From contig JASANC010003919.1 of the NCBI GenBank assembly GCA_030248135.1, forward strand, positions 1 through 64,000: a stretch of DNA of 64,000 nt, written 5' to 3'. The notes below the pieces were generated by a model. That model was not told the DNA's origin, did no database searches, and worked only from the letters and a program-made list of their open reading frames with translations. This DNA is from Theristus sp. LFF4_11 (Eukaryota > Nematoda > Chromadorea > Monhysterida > Xyalidae). A program made the translations under genes and the position numbers. Positions within the stretch are counted from its first letter, which is position 1. The number at the start of each line of letters is the position of its first letter. Shown here piece after piece: positions 55,054-64,000 of this stretch.

Positions 55054-55191
55054 CCCCCCCCCAACCTCTCGGCTCTGGAACAACTATGAATCTATATCGC
55101 CCCCCCCAACCCCTCGGCTCTGGAACAACTATGCGCCGACGTATTGTAAAAATCTGTTTTTCTTCAGTGAATTTGCATTTGTGAGAGCGAG

Positions 55192-58100
55192 ATGGCTGAC
55201 GAAGTATTGTTCTCAAATCCCTTAGCGCCGGTCGACGAAAAACCACCGTGAGATTTTTTATTTCTTGTTTTCGAATTTTCAATTGTCTGATTGTCTCTGC
55301 TGACTGAGCTTTGAGCTGCACACTTCACTTGGGTATTGATTTTCAAATTTTAATTGTTTTTTTCCAAAATATGGATGACGACGACAGTGACAGTCACAGT
55401 AATGTTTAAAAATCTGAATATTTTCCGACCTTTGTTGTTGTGGTTGTCTTTGATGCATTTGCTTCATGATACAGTGAACATTTTGCCAAACCGCAACCGT
55501 TGCGTAATGCGGATTTTCGAAAATTGCTCGAGACGCCACGCAGCAGTGCGGACGGACAGAGCAGCCACGGGCGGACGGCCGAGAAAAGTGGCGCGCACAC
55601 TCACGCCCACGCGTACGTTGCAGGCTGATTGTTTGGGTCGGTGGATGCATTGTCGGAAACAACAAAGTCTATTTCTGATACAACAAATTGGAAGAGTTGA
55701 TGATATGGTCGAATAATTTCACAACAGCATTCAAACAGAACAAAACTCGTTCTTTTCAACAATTTTATTTTAGCAAGTCACGGAGCGACGACAAACCGGA
55801 GAAGGCGCCGCGGAGAGTGAAAAAGCACAAAACGAAGAATGAGGATGAAGACGAAGAAGATCTGAAGAAGATTCTGCAAAATTATCGAGACCGGGTGTGT
55901 CGTGTGTGCACCGGTTCATCTTGTTTTTATTTTTCACGGTTCGATTTGAAATGGTGGCCGACAAACCAATTATTTTATCTCCCCGCTTCTCTGCTGTTCA
56001 GGCTGCTGAACGCCGCGTTGGTGAGAACAAGCAAACAGACGCTGAAGTGGAGCTGGTGAAACTGCAACAGGCTGGATACAGGGCGATGGGACACGACGAA
56101 GTCAGGTGGCCTCCAAATGGCATTTGCGAACAGTTTTCTTGAGGCGACACACACGACACGATTTCTAAATCGCGTGGCCGATTTTTAAGTGTCGTGTCCG
56201 GTCCGTGCGTACGTACAAAAAGACCAATTGCTAAACTAAATACCCCTTTCCAAGGTGATCCAAAAAACTACACGATAAAAATAGGCTCTGGCTCGCCAAT
56301 GGGCTGGAATTTTAACCAAGCATCATGTGTAACTTTTCATTTTTTGTGTTAAAATTTCAGACGAATTCATCCATTCTATAAGGAGTGCGCAACGAAGTAG
56401 TGAAAACGCGCAGAAATTGAATTTCCGCGCCCAATACAGTACGCGGCGCTTAGTGCACGCCCACCACTCAGCGCTCAATGAGACTCAGCTTTCTGCTGTG
56501 AATTTTTTTCTTTCAAAAAGAACAATGCAATGCAGGAATCGTTTTTTGATAGTTTTGCTGGCACAATCTCTGAAATCATTGTGAAATCAATGCAGAGAAC
56601 CATCATACAAATTGGTTGTTCTGTTGCAGCAGCCAAGCCACTGCTGGTGGTAGCGCGTTGTTAGACTCTTGTCTGTGCGTTCGGGGCACCGAGCCTCGCC
56701 GAGGGGTGTATAGGCACTTAATGACAGAAAAAATTGATGAGCACCCTACTCGACGGCGTTCTGTGCGCTTTTCTGGATAACCCATTGTAATTTATTGACG
56801 CGCTTATTGTTTATTTTCAGCACACTTGGTGCCGCGGAACGCCGCAAGCAGATGATTCAAGAGTCAAAGTATCTCGGTGGTGACATGGAGCACACGCATC
56901 TTGTCAAAGGACTCGATTATGCACTGCTGCAAAAGGTAAACACGGACAGGCGCTTGTGGGAGATGCGAAGCAAACTGCAAGACAAACTGCGATTGCACAC
57001 GTGCAGCAGCTTTGACTTCACACACGACCGTGGCTCAACGGGGCAATCTTTCTGCAGAGTGGTCCAAAAGTAGTGGGTGCAACTTTGAATCGCTCTATTG
57101 AATTGGACCGCTAGAGCTGAAATTTTAATCGCTTACTTTGATTTTTAGCAGTTTTTTGCTGAATAAATCCGATATGAGATTGAAAAATGTTGTTTTTCGT
57201 GCAAAAATTCGTTTTTTTCGAACTTTGCTTCCGCACAGGGGCAACATTTTTTGTTTGGGCTAAAAATTGGTGAATGTCTAAGTTTGTGCTTCCTAAGTAA
57301 GCGACTAAAATTTCAGCTCAAACGGTCCAACTATTGGCAAGTTAGAGCGATTAAAAATTGCACCCACTACTACTGGACCACTCTGTGCCTTTCAAGAAGA
57401 TGCATGATTGTAGGTGCGAAGCGAAATCGTGTCGAAAGAGCAAGAGGAAGATGATTTAGAGGCCGCTTACCAGACGCGCAAAAGTGAACGCGAAGAGACG
57501 GAAGCGCAGATTCGATCGCCACTAGGTCAGTGGATCATGTTACACCAAAAACACGCTACATTGGTTGCAAACTTGTTGAACGACCAGTCAGCGAGCTGAG
57601 CGCAAATACACCCAATCAGATACACAACCGAGTAATATTTTGCTGATTTGAACTTATGAATTTGTGTGATTCGTGAACATTATCTGTAGAAAATGACCAA
57701 AATTTGGCTGTGTTCAAACTTCCCAGTTTGCTAGCTAAGTCTGCTGTGTCGGCCCGGCTGGTCGAAATTGTGCCCCTCCATGTTGCCCAACTTGTTCTCA
57801 TGCAAACGCTCCTGGGAACTCATAGAAGGCGTGAAGTTCCTCCACGTTTACAGTATAACTCTATAACATATCCAACTAGCTGATTGGTTGCGTGCATGCA
57901 TTCTGTGCATGAATTTACGTGGAGGCTGAGTTTGGCTTGCACAGAGTGCATGCTCATGCATCCCGTGCCCACCAAGCCACCCCCAACGAGTCGGCTTTGA
58001 GTTCGCGTGTGCGTGTTTGCAGCGCGCAGCATCTACGCGTTGCTGTTCAAGGAGGCAGTGCCGACGGTGAATGAGATGTTCATGCCTCGTCGCATGGCCT

Positions 58101-60279
58101 ACGTCATCGAGCTGGATGATGAATACGCAGAGTCGGACATCCCAACGACGTTGATACGCTCGAAACAGGACTGCCCCGTTGATGAAGTGCACGCGCGTTT
58201 TTGACATTCAAACGACACACATGCTTTGTTGGCCGATCAGTTGATCTGATTTCTGCTCTGACTAAAACACACTTTGTTGATCAATCCATCAGTCGTGTTG
58301 TTGTACAGTTTTGCAAATTGAAGTGTGTGCGCGGATTGGCTGAGCCGTATTAATCGAGAGTTCCATAAACACGTTGATAATGTTGCGCCATTTGTGTGCA
58401 GGCAAGCACGAACCTTAGCACGAATGACATGGTGATCCAGAAGCTGACGCAGGTGCTTTCGTATTTGCGAACAGACACGAAACGGAAAAAGAAAGAGCGA
58501 GGCATTGAAAAGGCAGAAGCCGCACAGCAGAAAGCCGAGGAGGTCGCAAAATTGGCCAACCAAAAGTGAGTTTTCACGAAAGGAAAGTCATGGTGTTCTC
58601 CAATGAATATGACTGAATTGATGACTCGATTCATGATGTTTTCTTGCGAATTTTAGCATCTATGAGGATGTCGCGGAGTACACACCGACAGCGAAGGGCC
58701 AGCAGACCAGCACCGATAAGGAGCGAAGTAAAAATCGGCCATCCGACAAGACATCGCGTTCGTATTTTGATGAGGTATGCGTATGGTTCAGTTTTGTGTG
58801 ATTTTATTGATGCTTGCTGAAAGCTACATTTTCTGGTTTGTTTGTGTAGGGTCGCAGTCGAGAGCGAACCGAGCGCGGGTCGGTAAGAGACGAACGAAGG
58901 AAAGGCGACACGAAGCGCAAGCAAGCGGACAGCAACTCGAAAAATGAGGTTCAAATGCCTAGCGAATCAGTTCGGAGTCTCTGAAGGAGTGTTTGCCTTT
59001 TTGCAAGCGTTTGTTCATTCTCAGTCGGATGAGCGTTTGGCGCGCGGTTGGGCACCGGCAGATCTGTCACGTGAACGAGAACAAAAGACGCCGGCCACAG
59101 CTGCCGAAGACGCTGAACGACGCACAAAATCGTAAGGAGGGGGTTTGGGCTGGATTGGTTGTTTGGTGGTTGCACCACTTGCTGCACCGCCAGTCTACTT
59201 GCGTGGAAAATATTCCGAATTTTTGCTGCAGAAAACTGAAATCGAAAATCGCCGGCGACTACGATGGCTATGACGAGTGCTATCCTGGGTTGGTTTGATT
59301 GCAGTCGGATGTATTCATGGATACAATCGTTGGACGCTGTCTTTTAATGTTTGGGAGTTTGTTACAGTTTATCTAAAAAATTCTGTGTTCTTTCAGTGGT
59401 GTTCCGGATTTCGACGTGGACAGCGAGGACGAGGATTTTTCGAAAATGGATTTGGTAATTTTTTCACTTGTTTTCGTTCTCTAGATTTTGTTTCTTCATG
59501 AACAAAATGTAACAAATAAGTAATCAATTGCTAGTCAGTAATAAAACAGACACGTGAACAATGTTTCCAATCCATGGTCTCATCAGCCACTCAGATTTCT
59601 CTTCACGAGTTTTGTTTGTGCAGGGCAACAAAAAGGGTCCTGTTCGACGGTACGACTTTGAAGACGAAGAGCAATATGAGACGTACATGAGCAAACGAGA
59701 AGCGTTGCCAAAGTTAGTTTTCTGTTCTGTTCTTTTTGTTTGGTGCCTTGAGCGTCAGGCAAATGCACAAGGAAACAGGTTCCAAACCAGCAAGCTCGGT
59801 ACACAGCCAGCAATGGTGTGGGTTCAGTTTACTTTTTTTACATACCGTAATTCTTCTAGTTTCTAAATTGTTTTACATCACTTGTCGTTTACTAGAGCTG
59901 CCTTTCAATACGGCGTCAAAATGAACGACGGGCGAAAGACGCGCAAAACTGGGCCTGGACGATCGGAGCGGGACGAAAAGCAAAAACTGGACAGACAATG
60001 GAACCAGATCAGCCAGGTCTGATTGTTGTTGTTTGGTGGATTCATTGTGTAGAATCAAAGCGATCTTATTTTGTTTTTAGAACACCCTTTTTTAAATTTT
60101 AATTTTGTGTTCACTTCAGATTCTGTCAAAGCGTAAAGAAGGCGCTGAAAGGTGAGAAAAGTGCAGCCTCGGCAAGTTTACATAAGCAGAAAGTTGTTAT
60201 TTAGGTGAGAATTAGTCGTCAAAATTGTTTTCATAAACATTTCAGCGGTGGTGGAGACGCGAAGAAGGCAAAACATTAG
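55192..60279 (+). CDS. IK: RED / IK protein (spliceosome component), complete
   Basis: Seventeen in-phase exons: 55192-55247, 55475-55612, 55774-55894, 56002-56105, 56821-56935, 57414-57525, 58023-58186, 58402-58565, 58657-58774, 58850-58948, 59025-59131, 59232-59288, 59397-59454, 59624-59712, 59896-60016, 60120-60151 and 60246-60279. The protein is 562 aa (human RED is about 557). Landmarks in order: FSNPLAP, NADFRKLLETPR, RRKQMIQESKYLGGDMEHTH and LVKGLDYALLQK, MAYVIELDDEYAESDIPTTL, a NIYEDVAEYTPT segment, a short RS/RE-rich part, then DYDGYDECYPG, GNKKGPVRRYDFEDEEQYE, EALPKAAFQYGVKMNDGRKT and LDRQWNQIS. RED binds SMU1 in the spliceosomal B complex and is needed for efficient splicing of short introns. 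The RS/RE-rich stretch looks shorter than in vertebrates. The first ATG is only 59 bp beyond the transposon cluster. Confidence 0.96.
57860..57990. repeat. Degenerate foldback MITE in RED intron 6
   Basis: AGCTGATTGGTTG and GCATGCATTCTGTGCA on the left are mirrored less perfectly by TTGCACAGAGTGCATGC and CATGCATCCCGTGC on the right. It shares the inner motif of the intron elements at 129-313 and 63209-63377. Confidence 0.55.
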
Positions 60280-60342
60280 TGATGTTCCTTCAGTGACTGT
60301 TGAATTTTATTTCTCGTGTTTTTGTAAAAAAAATAGTGCTTA

Positions 60343-60348
60343 AATAAA
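60343..60348 (+). terminator. Poly(A) signal of RED
   Basis: AATAAA 64 bp after the RED stop codon and about 315 bp before the UBE3D start. Confidence 0.65.
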
Positions 60349-60663
60349 CGTACAACATCGACCAGTGAGTGATGAATTTCGCAGTTACATGTTTCACTGT
60401 CGTTTGGAATGCGGTTAACGGCCGCGAGACATGTTGCCTTACTTTGCTTGCATTGACTGCGATGCGATCAATCAGCACATCAAGTGTTTGTTCAAAGCAT
60501 AGCCGTGTGGCGGGACAGATGCTTGCAGGGTGCTGCTGTTGACGCCGCACCCTGCTCCAGCACACCGTCTCACGGGTATGGTTTTGGATTTGTTCAAATA
60601 TACGACTAATGGCGATTTTGGCCCCATGAGCCAAAAGTTTTTATTACAGAGTATTTATTTACT

Positions 60664-63600
60664 ATGAGCAACAGTGAAAGCACCCCGGTGAAATGGACAG
60701 ATGGCTGCTATTTGTTAGAAGTGAAACCGCAGGCCGCTGACGATGCGTTGCTCTTCATCGACTGCCCGCTGATTGGTCAGCAAACGTGAGTTAGAAAATG
60801 CGCACTTCAGACAGCAAGAGAGTCTACATTTGTGGCACAATAGCTGGTGTGATCAGTTTTGACGTCGGCTCATCTAAGGTTCAGTACAATTACATTGCAA
60901 ATCAGATGAGACCCGCTGATTGGCTAAGTCATTGTTGTTCAGCGAACTAGCCTGCCTCAGCTGCACTGCATTGGCATTTTGCACGCAGTCATCGCAACGA
61001 GCTCGTGAAGGTGCACGACGGTCACATTGAGCTCGGCCCGTCGCGCTCGGATCGTCGCGAGATCGACCTGAACTCTGGTGGTCGCCAACGGGCGCAGTTG
61101 CACGCGGACGTTTGTGTACGGCCGGACACGGTCCGCAACGTGGCCTGGGCGGACGACGAGCGCGTGCTCACGTGCAGGGTCGCCACGCAGATGGCGCTCG
61201 GTGGGGCGGGGCTTGCTGTTGTGTCACACCGATCAGGCACCACGTTCACTGACGACAATTGTGGCACGCTGATTGGCTGCGGCGTGTTACGCTGGCGAAG
61301 CTCAATGTCACAAAAGGCGGTTATCAGCCAAAAACGTGAACTCGAGCGGCCCGTACCAACCACTGATCCACGTTTACACGTTCATCTCATTTTCAGAATA
61401 CAAATCGCCCGGTAAAATCGCGGCTGGTCTGACGGCCGCCAAAATCGACGCGCTCTGTCAGGAGGGCGGTGTGCGAGTGGTCAACTGCGTGCTCTGTGGC
61501 GAGCCGCTGGTCGCTGAAAACAGGTGACTTCCACAAAAGGACGCGTGCTTTTGTGCGTGTTTTGGAGGAACTTGCCCGGAAGTGACACAGGTGCATGCTG
61601 CTTGGTGGTAGCCCTTGAATCTGTCGTTCGCACCAAGCAAGTTCAGTGAGCGACTGTCGTCTGCGAGCATGCAGCCTCGTGAGTCGCGTTCACTGTTGCT
61701 TGCAGCCTCGCAGAGTGCATCGCCTTGCCGTGCGATGACTGGCTGTCCGCGATGGAGTCCATGGACGTGTTCTGTGCGTACACGACACGCGCTGCGTCGC
61801 TCGCACACGCGCAAGTGCCTGAAACAAGCGCACCGACACACTCGCCAGCGGTCGTCACTTCGCCCGGACAGTTCTTACCGCGCCCCGGGCAATGTAGCGT
61901 TGCCGACTCGTACTTCCTGTTGCATCACGGCTCGGCTCGAAATCTAACGGTTGATAAACAGAGCAAAGCGCTGCAGTGTGAGAACTGCTTTGGTGACATC
62001 GGACGACTCTTCAGTGGTACGACATCTGTGTTGATGGACAGTTGAAATGTGACACTGATTTGTTGTGTGGCGATTACGTTGCCAAACATGCGCAACACTG
62101 CAACAGCGACCAATGTGCATGCGTTTGCAGGGCGCACAGCAATCTACCAGTTGTATCATGTGGCTGCCACTCTGCAACGCGCTGAGCCTCCATCGAAACC
62201 GTTTCTGGAAGATCGGTAAAACCTGGAAATTCAACGCGAATAGCCGGCATTTTGATTTTATCAATTTAACATTCATCTGAAGTTGACAAAGAATTCTATT
62301 CGCGGTGTTTGCAGCTTCGTGAACACGGAGCGTTTCTTCGCGTGGTCGCTGACGAGCAACTGCGAGCAAATGGCCTCCATGAAATTCTTGATTCGTTCCT
62401 TTGACAAACAGCCGCATCTTTTGGTTCGTCATTGATGGGGTTGCCATGGGAAATAAAAACCTTTTTTCAAAATAGATTTTTTCTAGTTTTATACCGCGAA
62501 AACAAAAAAAAAACAGTTTTTTAGCTTAAATTTTTAGAACTTTACGTACTTCAAAATTATCGTACATTATATTACATGTAGCAAGACTGAAAAATGAACT
62601 GTGTGAATTTGTGAATATCAGATTTACTTCTTCACACTTTCAAATACCAATTAAAACGCACGTAAAACCGGTTTTTTCCTGGCCATATAAAAACCGGTTT
62701 TTGACCAACCCTAGTCATTATTCAAGCTGCAATTCTTTTCAGCCCGCTTTCTATCAGTGTAGTCGATATGCCGTTGGAGTGTGCATTTGTGTAACCGGAA
62801 CACGGATAAGGAATTTCAAAAAATAGCAGTTTCGGAGTTGAGCGCCGGTTTTGCAGATTTGGCTGCTTGATTCGTACTCGGTGTTTGTGTTTGGCCGACT
62901 GGCCGGGGGCAACGCGCAGCCACTCGCCTGTGCCCCGATGTCAGTGCTGAAACTCATGTACAAGGTGAGGCGCACTGGGCAGATTGGAGAAACACAAGCT
63001 GTGTAACCGTGTTGCCGAACAGATCGCTGCTACGCGAAAAAGAAATGGACGGCATCTGTCTGTGTTGGACCAATTTAGTGCAAACTTTGTGTATGCAATC
63101 AAACACATGCATGGCAGCCGTTTAGCCAATCATTAGCGGGCTGGGTGTTTTTATCCAAATGATCTCACCAAACCAACAAACCAGTGTGCATTCAAACATG
63201 CGATTCATCTGGCTAATATATACAACTGGCTGATTGGTTGGTCGCACACACGTGTAGTGATGCATTGCGTTCTGCGCAGGCATTGCTGTCGTGGCGGAGT
63301 TTAGTTTGCACAAATTGCATGCATCAGCCTGCACGTGTGTGCAACCAACCAATCAGCCAGTTGTATATATTAGCCAGGTGGACTGTAAATTACAATTAAA
63401 ATTGTGAATGAACACTTACGATATGTATTATTAGTTTGTTTGGTGGCGCAGCTGCTGCGAGGTGCCGTTTCAGGTGTATGATGCGCAGTCGGCACTGAAC
63501 GACCCCCGTGCGAGCGGCCAGGACGCGAGCGTCTCCGTGCTTTGGCTGCCAAAGTGCGCGTGCCACCAACTGACACGGCTGTTGGTCGACAGCAGCATGT

Positions 63601-63802
63601 TCCTGCCGCCTGCCTGTCGCACCATTGGACAGTTTTATGTGCGTCACCGCGATTTCGCGCACTCTCAGTGTTCAACCATGTTTGCACCTGGAAAATCCGT
63701 TCAAGATTGCTGATTATTGGACTAATTCTTCCTTCTGTTACGCAATACCCATTTTTTCAGGTTGGCTTTCTGCGGTTGTCGAAAGAGACAGTTTGCAGTT
63801 GA
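60664..63802 (+). CDS. UBE3D: UBE3D-like E3 ubiquitin ligase (HECT_2 / Ipa1 family), complete
   Basis: Nine exons in phase: 60664-60785, 60989-61200, 61397-61523, 61706-62016, 62131-62215, 62315-62423, 62857-62964, 63474-63638 and 63761-63802; 426 aa (human UBE3D about 389). The family pattern is kept: a first CxxC, NCVLCGEPL, at residues about 142-145; CDDWL soon after; CSVADSYFLLHHGS (human CFIGDSFFLVN); a second CxxC, LQCENCFGDIG, at about 245-248; then IWLLDSYSVFVFG, PMSVLKLMYK and the final LPPACRTIGQFYVGFLRLSK. UBE3D binds E2 enzymes (UBE2C in human); the yeast relative Ipa1 acts in mRNA 3'-end processing. Exon 2 was ended at 61200 (CTCG/GTGGGG) because only this donor gives the phase required by exon 3. 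The Pro/Ser/Thr-rich insert in exon 4 accounts for part of the extra length. Confidence 0.88.
63209..63377. repeat. 169-bp foldback MITE in UBE3D intron 7
   Basis: Arms of 46 bp with a single mismatch (63209-63254 and 63332-63377), starting CTGGCTAATATATACAACTG and containing GGCTGATTGGTTGGT and GCACACACGTG. The loop holds further mirrored TGATGCAT / ATGCATCA. It belongs with the intron elements at 129-313 and 57860-57990. Confidence 0.9.
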
Positions 63803-64000
63803 TATTTTGGAAGTTGCTGCATTCTTGTTGGTCAAACGTGCTGCTATTTGATTGCTAGTGTTAATATTGGTTGTGGAATTTATAGAAAAACATATCATTC
63901 CGATTCCGCTTGGCATCGTATCGTAGATAAAAAATCCTCAACTGACATTTTTAGGCCGAAATATAAACAAATCGAAAATTTATGAAAACTTCAGATTATT
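63803..64000 (+). other. UBE3D 3' flank
   Basis: Only 198 bp remain after the stop codon. They are AT-rich and contain no canonical AATAAA, so the poly(A) site probably lies beyond the window. Confidence 0.5.

Larger units (their letters stand above)
51639..55088. mobile_element. CATAGTTGTTC element, second level, split by a further insertion
   Basis: It begins CATAGTTGTTCTAGG at 51639 and ends GGAACAACTATG at 55088, flanked by the 8-bp duplication AATCTATA at 51631-51638 and 55089-55096. Without the inserted 52017-54889 it would be about 0.58 kb, the size class of the intact MITE at 6347-6823. A poly-T run of some 35 bases lies at about 55019-55053. Confidence 0.8.

Overview
The window is metazoan nuclear DNA. 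It carries five genes that can be named from reconstructed spliced proteins (TMEM120, an SR-protein kinase, a NeuroD-family bHLH factor, RED/IK and UBE3D). All have GT-AG introns whose phases join cleanly. Two further multi-exon genes are not recognised. A NeuroD-type factor implies a eumetazoan, most likely a bilaterian invertebrate. Splice sites are short with a strong TTTCAG acceptor, and coding exons are GC-richer than the T-rich introns. I cannot assign a phylum from the sequence.

Layout: 1-2075 is the 3' part of TMEM120 (+). 2836-4148 is an unrecognised four-exon membrane protein (+). 4336-8794 is a patchwork of mobile elements. 8795-28114 is one 19-kb SRPK gene (+) with a very long disordered N-terminal region, and its first intron is filled by a 3.5-kb hAT-like element containing a 149-bp satellite. 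28115-35992 shows no supported gene. 35993-37206 is a two-exon NeuroD-type gene (-). 37207-46076 has no host gene but holds a decayed LINE, a composite inverted-repeat region, a young MITE and a CCGGAAGT array. 46077-49418 is a cysteine-rich gene with an Asn/Gln-rich N-terminus (+). 50131-55133 is a nested hAT-like cluster whose insertion order can be read from 8-bp target-site duplications. 55192-60279 is RED/IK (+, 17 exons, complete). 60664-63802 is UBE3D (+, 9 exons, complete).

Three of the genes have published links to mRNA processing. SRPK phosphorylates SR splicing factors, RED is a spliceosome component, and the UBE3D/Ipa1 family is tied to ubiquitination and mRNA 3'-end formation. 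Nothing here shows co-regulation; RED and UBE3D are simply neighbours on the same strand, 384 bp apart.

The most striking signal is in the repeats: at least three levels of hAT-like insertion with recoverable target-site duplications, foldback hairpins inside introns of three genes, a 0.5-kb inverted pair 47 kb apart, and an insertion flanked by an unusually long (about 31 bp) direct repeat. No prokaryotic, viral or CRISPR feature was seen.
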